A stretch of 64,000 bases of DNA, taken from positions 3,289,501 to 3,353,500 of the forward strand of contig NZ_CP042435.1 of the NCBI RefSeq assembly GCF_007971225.1, written 5' to 3'. The notes below the pieces were generated by a model. The model ran no database searches, had not been told where the DNA came from, and saw only the letters and a program-made list of their open reading frames with translations. This DNA comes from Panacibacter ginsenosidivorans. GTDB taxonomy: Bacteria; Bacteroidota; Bacteroidia; Chitinophagales; Chitinophagaceae. This document shows positions 1 through 8,786 of this stretch, in pieces. Made by a program: the position numbers and the translations under genes. How positions within the stretch are numbered: position 1 is the first letter of the stretch; every line of letters starts with the position of its first letter.

Positions 1-74
1 AAATTGGATAATGAAACTTCAAGTTATAATTAATTGATTAATTAAAAAATATATCTGTACCCAATTGCCTCATC

Positions 75-899
75 TCAATACCTCTTCATTATTTTTACCA
101 ACATGGCGGCAATAATAGCATAGCCTTTATCAGAAGGATGTAATCCATCATATGTGATGTTGACCGCATCTAAAGGATAAGGATAATCGTCTGTATTCGC
201 GTTAAAGGGGATATCAATAAAATCAGGATATGGATAATTTTTGTAAGTACCCGTTTTGGGATCTTTTAAACGCTTAAAGTTTACGAGGTTTGGATAATCC
301 ATACCGCTTTTGTGATAGAGGTCAACAACATCAAAGTGCTCGTATTTTGCAATTCCAATAATGGCATCCGCAAACTGTGAAAGCATTTGACCGTTTTTCT
401 GCTTGTAAGAACCCCACGCATTATTTTTCATATCGTTGATATAAATAAAATCCACTCTTTGCATAGGGGTAATAAGTATGATCTTAGCATTATTATTCAA
501 GCTCCTCAGCTTATTAATAATAATACGAAACGATCCATATACAGTATTATTACCAGTGTTGTTTTGATAATCTGCAAGTATACCCAATGTACGCCCGGAC
601 CACCAGTCATTCGTTCCCAGAAATACGGAATATACATCACTCTTTGAAAGGCCTAGATGTTCGATCTCATTTGCAATACCTCCGGATGTCCAGCCGTTAT
701 GTCCTTGGTTAATGTAATGGATGTATGGCAATCTTTCTGTGACCAATGTCATATAACCTTTGGTAATGCGGTTGCCTGTTTCATCAACATGGTTATTCAG
801 ATACGTAATGGAATCGCCAATGGCTGTCCAGGTAATTTCTTTTTTTGTAAAAGAAGTGGTTATGGCAACTATAGCAACTATACACAACAATCGCTTCAT
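75..899 (-). CDS. SGNH/GDSL-family hydrolase, exported
   Basis: 274 aa secreted esterase/lipase-like hydrolase of the SGNH fold. A hydrophobic N-terminus (about residues 3-17) looks like a signal peptide or lipid-free anchor. The family blocks are all present: GDSIT at 28-32 with the nucleophile Ser30, a block II glycine near 66-74 (GHNGWTSGG), GTND at 95-98 giving the oxyanion Asn97, and DGLHPSD near the C-terminus giving Asp251 and His254. The substrate cannot be told from sequence; relatives deacetylate or de-esterify polysaccharides. The ATG at 899 follows directly on the signal sequence. It has no co-directional neighbour inside the window. The fold is sure, the substrate unknown. Confidence 0.85.
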   Translation of the reverse strand: MKRLLCIVAIVAITTSFTKKEITWTAIGDSITYLNNHVDETGNRITKGYMTLVTERLPYIHYINQGHNGWTSGGIANEIEHLGLSKSDVYSVFLGTNDWWSGRTLGILADYQNNTGNNTVYGSFRIIINKLRSLNNNAKIILITPMQRVDFIYINDMKNNAWGSYKQKNGQMLSQFADAIIGIAKYEHFDVVDLYHKSGMDYPNLVNFKRLKDPKTGTYKNYPYPDFIDIPFNANTDDYPYPLDAVNITYDGLHPSDKGYAIIAAMLVKIMKRY

Positions 900-1071
900 G
901 AGATTAATTCTTTATAGCAGTAAAATTAAATGATAAAATAGCGATTGGGCTGCCCTGTTTATTAAAACGCAGTAGCCACTAAAGATGCAAATGAGCCGTC
1001 TATCTAGTATGTCTTAAAAACTTTGATATTTATTTAGTTTCTTGAAGAACACTACACCTAACTTTTAGCAT

Positions 1072-1764
1072 ATGAGTACTTCTGTTAACAAGACCGCTAG
1101 GATTGGTGGAATACTTTATTTAATTATTATAGCAGCCGGTTTCTATGGCGAAATGTTTGTGCGTTCTAAACTTATTGTGTCAGGCAATGCTGCTGCTACT
1201 GCCAATAACATTATCACTTCGCAATTACTTTGGCGCAGTGGTATTGCAACAGACCTGCTAATGCATATTTGTGACATTCCTTTGATGCTGATATTTTATT
1301 TATTACTTAAACCGGTGGATAAGAACCTTGCGCTAATGTCATTGCTTTTCAATTTAATACAAACTGCTGTTTTGGTAGTTAATAAATTAAGTCTTATAGT
1401 AGCGCTGTTTCCTTTAAGTAGTAGAGATTATCTCAAGTCTTTTGATGCGCAACAACTCTATACACTTGCTTATCTTTCTATAAAAGCGCATGGATATGGT
1501 TTTGGGCTTGGCCTTATGTTTTTTGGCTGCACATGTCTTATTATGGGCTACCTTATCTTCAAGAGTGGCTACTTACCAAAGACCATCGGCGTATTGATGC
1601 AAATTGCTGGCGTGTGTTATTTGGCAAACATCTTTGCACCAGAATCCTCTGATAAAATATTTCCTGCAATACTGCTGCCTCCGTTCATCGCGGAATTATC
1701 ATTATGCCTGTGGTTGATCTTTAAAGGCGTAAATATTGCTGTGTGGGAAAAACAATTGACTTAA
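1072..1764 (+). CDS. DUF4386 family integral membrane protein
   Basis: 230 aa, very hydrophobic, with about six predicted membrane segments (roughly residues 12-28, 52-75, 82-110, 128-160, 170-190 and 195-220). The N-terminus (ARIGGILYLIIIAAGFYGE) and the repeated hydrophobic blocks match the DUF4386 family, which has no established biochemical role. The stop codon overlaps the stop of the convergent NTF2-like gene by 4 bp, so there is no room for a separate terminator. The family call is fairly sure; no function is proposed. Confidence 0.8.
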   Translation: MSTSVNKTARIGGILYLIIIAAGFYGEMFVRSKLIVSGNAAATANNIITSQLLWRSGIATDLLMHICDIPLMLIFYLLLKPVDKNLALMSLLFNLIQTAVLVVNKLSLIVALFPLSSRDYLKSFDAQQLYTLAYLSIKAHGYGFGLGLMFFGCTCLIMGYLIFKSGYLPKTIGVLMQIAGVCYLANIFAPESSDKIFPAILLPPFIAELSLCLWLIFKGVNIAVWEKQLT

Positions 1765-2117
1765 TAAAAAAACTGCTCAGAAATAATCTTACCAGCACTT
1801 GTTTTATACACGCATAATTCGCTGTTTGTTTTGCGGGGCTCTCCTTTTATTTGCAGATCAGTATCCCATGCAACGGAAAAATAATCGCCTGCCACCACCG
1901 GATCAGATATAATGCTACCGTAAAAATTTTCTACCATTGAAATAAACAACTCGGCTTTCCTTCTTATAGCATCCATGCCTTTTGTTTCTTTTGGCAGTAT
2001 GCCTTCATATGGTTCAAGACTAACAATATCTTGCGCGAATAATTCTTCTTTGGCTTCTTCTATTTTGCCATTGCGACATAAATCCACCAAACGAATGGCT
2101 AATTCTTTTGTTGTCAT
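1761..2117 (-). CDS. NTF2/SnoaL-like domain protein
   Basis: 118 aa cytoplasmic protein with the alpha+beta cone pattern of the NTF2/SnoaL superfamily: an N-terminal helix with LVDLCRNGKIEEAKEELF, a GMDAIRRKAELF helix, then strands ending in the SEQFFY C-terminus. Members are polyketide cyclases, isomerases or simple ligand-binding proteins, and the catalytic residues cannot be assigned here. It is convergent with the DUF4386 gene and overlaps its stop by 4 bp. The intergenic stretch 2118-2281 holds no convincing gene. Confidence 0.75.
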   Translation of the reverse strand: MTTKELAIRLVDLCRNGKIEEAKEELFAQDIVSLEPYEGILPKETKGMDAIRRKAELFISMVENFYGSIISDPVVAGDYFSVAWDTDLQIKGEPRKTNSELCVYKTSAGKIISEQFFY

Positions 2118-2281
2118 TTTATAAAAGCTTTACGGAATTTCAATTCTACATAAAGATACTATACCTGTTAACAGTATAATGAGGCTATTGAGACATTTAG
2201 AGGGGCGATATGCGACAAAAGTCATTGTAAAATTCAGGTTTCAAATGGAAATAAAAATTTGTTTTCTTTTCATACTGCTCC

Positions 2282-3523
2282 TTATTTTAAGGCATGATCG
2301 ATTGGAAAACTTTTGCCCAAATACGCTTTTTTGCTTGTCCATTCCATTGCACCATCTGCCCAGAATGCATCTGTAGCAGGCAACCCAAGCGGAAGAAAAG
2401 CAACCGTACATAAATACAAACTGCCTGTGGAAATATACAGCTCAGCAATATCTGGTTGATGTCCGCAAAAACCAATAGTAAGCCATCCGTTGTTGTCAAA
2501 AGTACCCGGTGCGTCCATACTTTTTTTTATCACAGCAGTTAATGCACTGCGCACCAGAGCAGGTTGCAATGATGCAGGAAGCTTTTGTTGCAATGCAAGT
2601 TGTGCCAGTAACTGAAATGCCCCACAGCGGTATGCTAATGATCTGCCTACCGGTGGAAATGCACCTTCAGGTGAGATAAAACGTTCCTGTATTTCTGCAT
2701 AGCGTTGCGAGCGTTTTTCATACAACAACATTCTGTCCCCGTATTGTCGAGTTGCTTCATTAACTGTAGCTGTAATGTCAAGTAGCATTGGTTGAATAAC
2801 AAAACTGTTGTAATAATCAAATGCAAGTTCTGCACCATCACCATATATCGAATCTCCTTTGTACCATGCTTCATGTTGTTGCAGAGCATAAGTTACGGGC
2901 GACTCATTATACGTGTTGGTAAATTTTAAAAGCGCTGCTTCTATCATTGCAGAAAATAATAGCCAGTTGGTTTGTGGAGGTTGTATACTTCGTGTTGATT
3001 GCAACGCATTGGTTAAAAGTATGCGTGTTGCTGTATCAAGATTACCCCAAAGTTGTTTGGGTGCACGTATCAATGCATGTGCAAGAAATGCAGCATCAAC
3101 CAATGACTGACCCCCTTCTGTAAAATTCATATAATCCGGCGATGAAGGATCGACCGCATTTTTTACAGATGCAGCAGCAAGTTCAATAAATTGTTTTCTA
3201 AGCTTTCCTTCATTTGTATCATCAGGTCCAAGTTCCAGCCAGGGTGCAAGCCCTGCAAGAGTTCTGCCAAGTGCTTCCAGGTAAGTTACTTTTTTACGAT
3301 CATTAAGTGCGCCTTCTTTTGCTTCAACGGGCATTAATATTTTCAGCCTTTTCGCACTCAATGCCTGCAAGCCCGGAAGTGTAATTTTTGTAAGCATATG
3401 CACCCAATATGCACGGTCGCTATCAAAATTTTCAGCAGTATATTTAGCACGTGCTTTATTGAATTGCAGTAAACCTGCTGCACCAATCGTAGAAGTTGCT
3501 TTCAAAAAATTTCTCCTGATCAT
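2282..3523 (-). CDS. DUF2264 domain protein with Tat-like signal
   Basis: 413 aa. It starts MIRRNFLKATSTIGAAG, a twin-arginine type export signal followed by a hydrophobic stretch, so it is probably periplasmic. The remainder matches DUF2264, an alpha-helical family often found in polysaccharide and uronate utilisation loci and predicted to have a glycoside-processing toroid fold. The segment FTEGGQSLVDAAFLAHAL is typical. It precedes a group of sugar-oxidation genes on the other strand. A TACTTTTG box on the minus strand about 29 nt upstream could be its promoter. The reaction is unknown. Confidence 0.8.
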   Translation of the reverse strand: MIRRNFLKATSTIGAAGLLQFNKARAKYTAENFDSDRAYWVHMLTKITLPGLQALSAKRLKILMPVEAKEGALNDRKKVTYLEALGRTLAGLAPWLELGPDDTNEGKLRKQFIELAAASVKNAVDPSSPDYMNFTEGGQSLVDAAFLAHALIRAPKQLWGNLDTATRILLTNALQSTRSIQPPQTNWLLFSAMIEAALLKFTNTYNESPVTYALQQHEAWYKGDSIYGDGAELAFDYYNSFVIQPMLLDITATVNEATRQYGDRMLLYEKRSQRYAEIQERFISPEGAFPPVGRSLAYRCGAFQLLAQLALQQKLPASLQPALVRSALTAVIKKSMDAPGTFDNNGWLTIGFCGHQPDIAELYISTGSLYLCTVAFLPLGLPATDAFWADGAMEWTSKKAYLGKSFPIDHALK

Positions 3524-3551
3524 TGATTTGTTGTGTATGATAATAAAAAAT

Positions 3552-3559
3552 CAAAAGTA
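3552..3559 (-). promoter_or_regulatory. Possible -7 box (TACTTTTG) for the DUF2264 gene
   Basis: Read on the minus strand this is TACTTTTG, matching the Bacteroidota -7 consensus TAnnTTTG, 29 nt before the ATG at 3523. No clear -33 TTG element is seen, so this is only a candidate. Confidence 0.35.
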
Positions 3560-3570
3560 ATTTTATTTTG

Positions 3571-3621
3571 ATACCAGCTGTAAAGCCCTGATTTAGCTTC
3601 GTTGCGTCGCACTACTTTCAT
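3571..3621. repeat. Intergenic repeat arm, leftward form B, with flank
   Basis: The core GTTGCGTCGCAC starts at 3601 and its distal part is diverged (TACTTTCATC). The outer flank from 3571 (ACCAGCTGTAAAGCC) matches the flank of other copies such as 13226 and 43201. It faces the form A arm at 4069 across the DUF488 gene. Confidence 0.8.
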
Positions 3622-3659
3622 CGGTTAGATCATTAATGGATCTTTGATTGAAGCGATAG

Positions 3660-3667
3660 TATATTTG
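3660..3667 (+). promoter_or_regulatory. Possible -7 box (TATATTTG) for the DUF488 gene
   Basis: TATATTTG fits TAnnTTTG exactly and lies 16 nt before the ATG at 3684, immediately downstream of a repeat arm. No convincing -33 element is seen at the usual spacing. Confidence 0.4.
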
Positions 3668-3683
3668 TGTTAATTTTTTTTAT

Positions 3684-4046
3684 ATGGCGACTATACAAAT
3701 TAAAAGAGCATATGAGCCAAAAGAAAAATCAGATGGATTCAGAATATTGGTTGACAGGCTTTGGCCACGCGGCATCAAAAAAGAAGATATGCATGTTGAT
3801 GTTTGGTTAAAAGAAATTGCCCCCTCTTCAAAATTACGTAAATGGTTTAATCATGATGTAAAAAAATGGAAAGTATTTACAGCTAAATACAATGCTGAGC
3901 TTAAACATTCAACAGCTATTGAAGAAATTATAAGGCTGACAAAGACACATAAAAAAGTCACATTGATATATGGCGCAAAAGATGAACAACATAATCAGGC
4001 AGTGGTGCTAAAAGAATTCTTACAAAAAATCATTAGTATATGTTGA
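3684..4046 (+). CDS. DUF488 family protein
   Basis: 120 aa soluble protein of the DUF488 family. Typical family segments are visible: RAYEPKEKSDGFRILVDRLW, PRGIKKE, WLKEIAPSSKLRKWFNHD and a C-terminal VTLIYGAKDEQHNQA. The family is widespread and has no proven activity; conserved Arg, Trp and Asp residues suggest a nucleotide- or metal-related enzyme, but that is inference. The gene stands alone, bracketed by a form B repeat arm (3601) on its left and a form A arm (4069) 22 bp after its stop. Confidence 0.85.
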   Translation: MATIQIKRAYEPKEKSDGFRILVDRLWPRGIKKEDMHVDVWLKEIAPSSKLRKWFNHDVKKWKVFTAKYNAELKHSTAIEEIIRLTKTHKKVTLIYGAKDEQHNQAVVLKEFLQKIISIC

Positions 4047-4064
4047 TTTGCTGCACAAATAACC

Positions 4065-4110
4065 GAACGTACAAGTGAGTGACACAACAAAAGTTTAATA
4101 AAGTTTTTCA
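4065..4110. repeat. Intergenic repeat arm, rightward form A
   Basis: The core GTACAAGTGAGTGACACAAC at 4069-4088 is a perfect form A copy. It is preceded by CGAAC and followed by the AAAAGTTTAATA flank subtype seen also at 30541 (reverse) and 61076. Confidence 0.9.
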
Positions 4111-4241
4111 GCCTGTACCATATTTCCTTCTCTCACTTACATGCTTCTTTGTAAAAATGCAGATCGCATTTTTTATTTAATTATCTTTCCGGTAGTCTTG
4201 CAGAACAACAATTATTTCACTGGTATTACCAGTTATATTTT

Positions 4242-5180
4242 ATGCTTAACAGACGGGAGCTTTTAAAACTATCGGGTGCAGCAACACTTGCAACGTTATT
4301 GCCGGGATCGTTGGTGCGGGCAGCTATAACTTCTAAAGCACCTTTTCGTTTTTGCCTTAATACGAGTACCATAAGCGGTCAGCAAGTGGGCCTGTTAAAG
4401 TATATTGACATAGCAGCACAAGCCGGTTATGATGGCGTGGAGCTTTGGGTAAGCGACGTAAAAGATTATTTAGATAAGGGAAACAGCATTCAATCTTTAG
4501 CAACGTTTATAAAAGCAAGGGGCATTACTGTGGAAGATGCTATCAGCTTTACAACCTGGATGGTGGATGATGAAACTAAACGAAAAGATGGGTTGATTGA
4601 ACTGGAAAAAGAAATGAAAATGATGGCAGTACTCGGTTGCCATCGTATAGCAGCACCACCGGCTGGCGTGGAAAGCAATGAGCCGATAAATTTTCAAACT
4701 GCAGGTAAACGATATCATGACATACTTGCACTAGGCAGAAAATATAATGTAATGCCATTGCTTGAATTTTGGGGCGCATCGGGTACACTTTATAATCTTA
4801 GCCAGGCCCTTGCCATTGCTGCTGCCGCAGATGATGCAGATGCGCGGATATTACCGGATGTGTATCATTTATTCCGTGGCGGTTCAGGCTTTAATAGTTT
4901 AAAGCTCTTAAATGGCAGAATGATCGACATTATTCATATGAATGATTATCCTGCTTCTAAACCAAGAGAAGAACAAACAGACGGTGATCGTGTGTATCCG
5001 GGAGATGGTACTGCTCCACTAAAACAATTGCTTCGTGACCTGATGACAATGGGCGGAACAAAGGTTTTATCCCTTGAATTGTTTAATGAGAACTACTGGA
5101 AACAAGATGCCTTATTGGTTGCAAAAACAGGCCTCCAAAAAATGAAGCTATTGGTTAATGGGATTATTAATGGCAAATAA
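4242..5180 (+). CDS. Exported sugar phosphate isomerase/epimerase-like TIM barrel
   Basis: 312 aa. The N-terminus MLNRRELLKLSGAATLATLL is a twin-arginine type signal, so the protein is probably periplasmic. The rest is a xylose-isomerase-like (AP endonuclease family 2) TIM barrel. Visible are AAQAGYDGVELWVSD, the helix carrying KMMAVLGCHRIAAPP, and metal-ligand regions ending in LLEFWG, DVYHLFRGG, IIHMNDYP, GDG and SLELFNENYW. Such proteins isomerise or epimerise sugars, keto-sugars or inositol derivatives. It precedes the ThuA/PQQ lipoprotein by 99 bp on the same strand, which suggests a shared carbohydrate role. The exact substrate is not predictable. Confidence 0.85.
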   Translation: MLNRRELLKLSGAATLATLLPGSLVRAAITSKAPFRFCLNTSTISGQQVGLLKYIDIAAQAGYDGVELWVSDVKDYLDKGNSIQSLATFIKARGITVEDAISFTTWMVDDETKRKDGLIELEKEMKMMAVLGCHRIAAPPAGVESNEPINFQTAGKRYHDILALGRKYNVMPLLEFWGASGTLYNLSQALAIAAAADDADARILPDVYHLFRGGSGFNSLKLLNGRMIDIIHMNDYPASKPREEQTDGDRVYPGDGTAPLKQLLRDLMTMGGTKVLSLELFNENYWKQDALLVAKTGLQKMKLLVNGIINGK

Positions 5181-5279
5181 GACAAAACTGCTGTAAAAAG
5201 CGATAATAAAGTATAAGTGCCAATCAAACATTTTAGAATATCTTTCGGTTGTATTAATTAACTCGCTTATCAACTTATC

Positions 5280-8200
5280 ATGAAAAAGATTGCTTCCTTC
5301 ATTTGCCTCTTAACTGTTGTAATATTCTTTAACGGTTGTAAAACGGATTCTGATGCCCGCAAAGTTTTGGTGTTTACAAAAACAAAAGGTTATCATCATG
5401 CTTCTATTCCGGCAGGTGTTGCAGCAATAGAGCAGATTGGTAAAGAAAATAATTTTAGTGTAGATGTTGACTCCAACTCAAGTGTATTCAATGATGAAGA
5501 TCTCAAAAAATATAGAGCTGTTATTTTCTTAAGCACAACTGGCAATATTCTTAATAGCGACGAACAGCTGGCATTTCAACACTATATTGAAGCCGGAGGT
5601 GGTTTTATGGGCATACATGCGGCGGCTGATGCAGAATACAACTGGGCATGGTACAATAAACTGGTGGGTGCATATTTTAAAAGCCATCCCGGCAATCCGA
5701 ATGTAAGAAAGGCAACCGTTGTAGTAAAAGATACAGGCAATATAGCTATGAAAGGTATTCCTGGAAAATGGGAACGTACAGATGAATGGTATAATTATAA
5801 AAACATCAATGCAGACCTTAATGTAATTGCAACACTTGATGAAGATAGTTACGAAGGCGGTGAGAATGGAAAGGATCACCCTATTGCCTGGTATCATGAT
5901 TATGATGGCGGAAGGGCATTCTATACCGGTGGCGGGCATACTGAAGAAAGTTTTAGTGAGCCTTTATTTCTGAAACATCTTGCAGGTGGAATAAAATATG
6001 CAATGGGGGCTGATACAGCAAAGCTGGATTACTCAAAAGCATACGCTGTAAAAGCTCCTGAAGAAAACAGGTTTACCAAAACTGTTCTTACCAACGATTT
6101 AAATGAACCAATGGAGATTGCCGTTACTGCAAATAAAACGGTTTATATCATTGAGCGCTCCGGCAATTTTTATGCTTATAATCCTGTAGCAAATACTACA
6201 AAGCTTGTACACAAGTTTCCTGTGTTATTGGATACCAAACAAGTGTCTGGTAATGGTTTATTAGGTTTAACTATTGATCCGGATTTTGAAACCAATAAAT
6301 TCATTTATTTCTTTTACACACCTATTGATAAAAATTATCACCAGAACATTTCAAGATTTAAAATGATTGGTGATGATTCACTCGATTTTGCCTCAGAAAA
6401 AATAATTATACAGGTGCCCATTGACGGAGAAGTAAGTGCACATACCGGTGGTTCTCTGGCGTGGGATAAAAATAAAAATCTTTTTATCTCCACTGGCGAC
6501 AACACCGTTCCATTTGAATCGGATGGCTATGCACCTTTGGATGAAAGAGCAGGAAGAAAAACATTCGATGCACAACGGTCTGCATCCAATACCAATGACC
6601 TGCGCGGAAAGATCTTACGTATTCACCCTGAAGCTGATGGCAGTTATACCATACCTGAGGGAAACCTGTTTGCCAAAGGCACCGCGGACACAAGACCAGA
6701 GATCTATACAATGGGTTGCAGAAACCCTTACCGCATTTCTATAAACCAGGAAACTTCCACTTTGTATTGGGGTGAGGTTGGTCCTGATGCAGGTGATGAT
6801 TCGCGTCACGGACCAAGAGGCTATGATGAATTTAACCAGGCTAAAAAGCCGGGCTACTATGGTTGGCCTTATTTTGTAGGAGACAGCAAAGCATACCACG
6901 ATTCTGATTTTGCTACTAAAGCAGTAGGTGATCTTTTCGATGTAAATGGGCCAACCAATAATTCTGTAAATAATACAGGACTAAAAAAGCTGCCTGCTCC
7001 AACGAAGCCTATGATCTGGTATCCTTATGGTTTCTATAAAGAGTTCCCTGAGCTTGGTGAAGGTGGAAGAGCTGCTATGGCAGGTTCTTTTTATCATTAC
7101 AACAAAAGTCTTGCGAAGAAAAACAGTATTCCTGCTTACTATGATAATTGTTTATTTGTTTTTGACTGGATGCGCAACTGGGTATTTGCTTTACGTTTTG
7201 ATGAGCATGAAAACTATAAACGCATGGAAGCCTTCATGCCTTTAACAGGGGATTTCAGAAGACCGATAGACATGGATATTACACCTGATGGTATTATGTA
7301 TGTACTGGAATATGGTACTGTTTACGGCGCAGATAATGATGATGCAAGATTGGTGAGAGTGGATTATAATGATGGTAACCGTGCACCGGTTGCAAAGATC
7401 AGTGCAAAGGATACCATTGGTTTAACACCATTAAAAGTAAGTTTCAATAGCAATAAGAGTTATGACAATGATGAAGATGATCAACTAAAATACGAATGGA
7501 CATTTGAAGGAAATAAAGTTGGTTCAACCGATGCAAACCCTGAATATACTTTTAATAACAAAGGTGTATATAAAGTAACGTTGAAAGTAACTGATCCTTC
7601 TGGCTTAAGTTCTGTTGATACCATGGAAATGAAAGCAGGTAATACAACGCCGCAGGTAAGTATCAACACAACAGGCAATAGTTCATTTTATTTTGATGCT
7701 GTATCACTTGATTATACTGTTGATGTAAAGGACAAAGAAGACGCCAATATTGACCCGCAGAAAATAAATGTAAAACTGGAATATGTACCAAAAGAAGCGG
7801 GTACATTCAAAACAGTAAACGGGCAAGGCGTATGGGTCACTCCTGCAAAAGATCTTATACAGGCAAGTGATTGCAAAGCATGTCATCAAATTGATAAAAC
7901 TGTTTTAGGCCCTGCATTTATAGAAGTTGCCAAAAGTTACGAAGCCAGGCCTGATGTAATTTCTAAGTTAGCCAATAAGATCATCACCGGTGGCGCTGGT
8001 GTGTGGGGCAATACACATTATATGACAGCGCATCCTCAGCTTAGCAAAGACCAGGCAAGCACCATTGTGAAATATATCCTTTCACTTAAACAGCAACAGA
8101 CCCAGGACAGTTTACCTGCAAAAGGAACAGTATCTGTTGCAGGTAAACAAGGCGGTACTTATGTGTTGTCTGCTGCATATACAGATAACGGCAATGGCGT

Positions 8201-8612
8201 TGTTCCACTAACCGGCACACAGCAGATCGTGTTACGTCAGCCAATGATCGCTGCGCAGGATGCAGATGTTCTGGGTGGTATTGAACGCTATGATAATAAA
8301 CTGGGCGTAGTAAAAAGCAGATCATATTTTGTGCTAAAGGGTATTGATCTTAAAGACATCAAACAGGTTACGTATAATTATGCTGCAAAAGATAATGCCG
8401 CAACACTTGAGATACATCTTGATTCAACAAAAGGCGCAGTAGTAAGCACGCTCAACTACACATCATCCGGCGACTGGAACAAATTCAAACAAGCCACAGC
8501 CGCAGTTACTGACCCCGGTGGCAAACATGATCTGTATTTTGTATTTAAGAAAGATGGCGAAATAGCTGGAGAAGGTTTGTGCTTACTTGACTGGATAAAG
8601 TTTGCAAAATAA
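5280..8612 (+). CDS. ThuA - PQQ-type sugar dehydrogenase - PKD - cytochrome c - CBM6 lipoprotein
   Basis: 1110 aa multidomain exported lipoprotein; the signal ends in the lipobox FFNGC, with the lipidated Cys about residue 20. The domains in order are: ThuA glutamine-amidotransferase-like domain (about 28-240; GGGFMGIHAAADAEYNW, AFYTGGGHTEESFSE); a glucose/sorbosone dehydrogenase beta-propeller of the PQQ-dependent type (about 265-700; GLLGLTIDPDFETNKFIYFF); a PKD domain (about 705-790); a mono-heme cytochrome c domain with CKACH (Cys865, Cys868, His869) and a downstream Met in HYMTAHPQ; and a C-terminal CBM6-like beta-sandwich (about 985-1110). The inferred role is sugar oxidation at the cell surface or in the periplasm, with electrons leaving through the built-in heme. 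A terminator hairpin follows at 8634. Confidence 0.9.
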   Translation: MKKIASFICLLTVVIFFNGCKTDSDARKVLVFTKTKGYHHASIPAGVAAIEQIGKENNFSVDVDSNSSVFNDEDLKKYRAVIFLSTTGNILNSDEQLAFQHYIEAGGGFMGIHAAADAEYNWAWYNKLVGAYFKSHPGNPNVRKATVVVKDTGNIAMKGIPGKWERTDEWYNYKNINADLNVIATLDEDSYEGGENGKDHPIAWYHDYDGGRAFYTGGGHTEESFSEPLFLKHLAGGIKYAMGADTAKLDYSKAYAVKAPEENRFTKTVLTNDLNEPMEIAVTANKTVYIIERSGNFYAYNPVANTTKLVHKFPVLLDTKQVSGNGLLGLTIDPDFETNKFIYFFYTPIDKNYHQNISRFKMIGDDSLDFASEKIIIQVPIDGEVSAHTGGSLAWDKNKNLFISTGDNTVPFESDGYAPLDERAGRKTFDAQRSASNTNDLRGKILRIHPEADGSYTIPEGNLFAKGTADTRPEIYTMGCRNPYRISINQETSTLYWGEVGPDAGDDSRHGPRGYDEFNQAKKPGYYGWPYFVGDSKAYHDSDFATKAVGDLFDVNGPTNNSVNNTGLKKLPAPTKPMIWYPYGFYKEFPELGEGGRAAMAGSFYHYNKSLAKKNSIPAYYDNCLFVFDWMRNWVFALRFDEHENYKRMEAFMPLTGDFRRPIDMDITPDGIMYVLEYGTVYGADNDDARLVRVDYNDGNRAPVAKISAKDTIGLTPLKVSFNSNKSYDNDEDDQLKYEWTFEGNKVGSTDANPEYTFNNKGVYKVTLKVTDPSGLSSVDTMEMKAGNTTPQVSINTTGNSSFYFDAVSLDYTVDVKDKEDANIDPQKINVKLEYVPKEAGTFKTVNGQGVWVTPAKDLIQASDCKACHQIDKTVLGPAFIEVAKSYEARPDVISKLANKIITGGAGVWGNTHYMTAHPQLSKDQASTIVKYILSLKQQQTQDSLPAKGTVSVAGKQGGTYVLSAAYTDNGNGVVPLTGTQQIVLRQPMIAAQDADVLGGIERYDNKLGVVKSRSYFVLKGIDLKDIKQVTYNYAAKDNAATLEIHLDSTKGAVVSTLNYTSSGDWNKFKQATAAVTDPGGKHDLYFVFKKDGEIAGEGLCLLDWIKFAK

Positions 8613-8633
8613 ATCCGTTAATAATTTTTACAA

Positions 8634-8657
8634 AGCCTCAGCAATGAGGCTTTTTTT
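8634..8657 (+). terminator. Intrinsic terminator after the ThuA/PQQ gene
   Basis: A perfect 7-bp stem AGCCTCA/TGAGGCT with a GCAA tetraloop is followed by seven T. It begins 21 nt after the stop codon at 8612. Confidence 0.85.
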
Positions 8658-8695
8658 ATTTTATGAACCCAACATTTGAATAAATATGATGCATT

Positions 8696-8715
8696 GTTGC
8701 GTCGCACACTTGTAC
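8696..8715. repeat. Intergenic repeat arm, leftward form B
   Basis: GTTGCGTCGCACACTTGTAC, a full core. Its left flank (TTATGAACCCAACATTTGAA from 8661) closely resembles that of the arm at 57432. Confidence 0.9.
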
Positions 8716-8786
8716 TAAAAAACAGGTTTCAGCAATCAGTAACCAGGTCTTGGCAATTATACTTTTTAATTTGGCAACAGCTTAAC

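Noticed and set aside
2179-2376. Short plus-strand frame between the NTF2-like and DUF2264 genes
   Set aside because: Its second half is the antisense of the DUF2264 gene end, it has no recognisable protein features, and its start region lacks a ribosome site.
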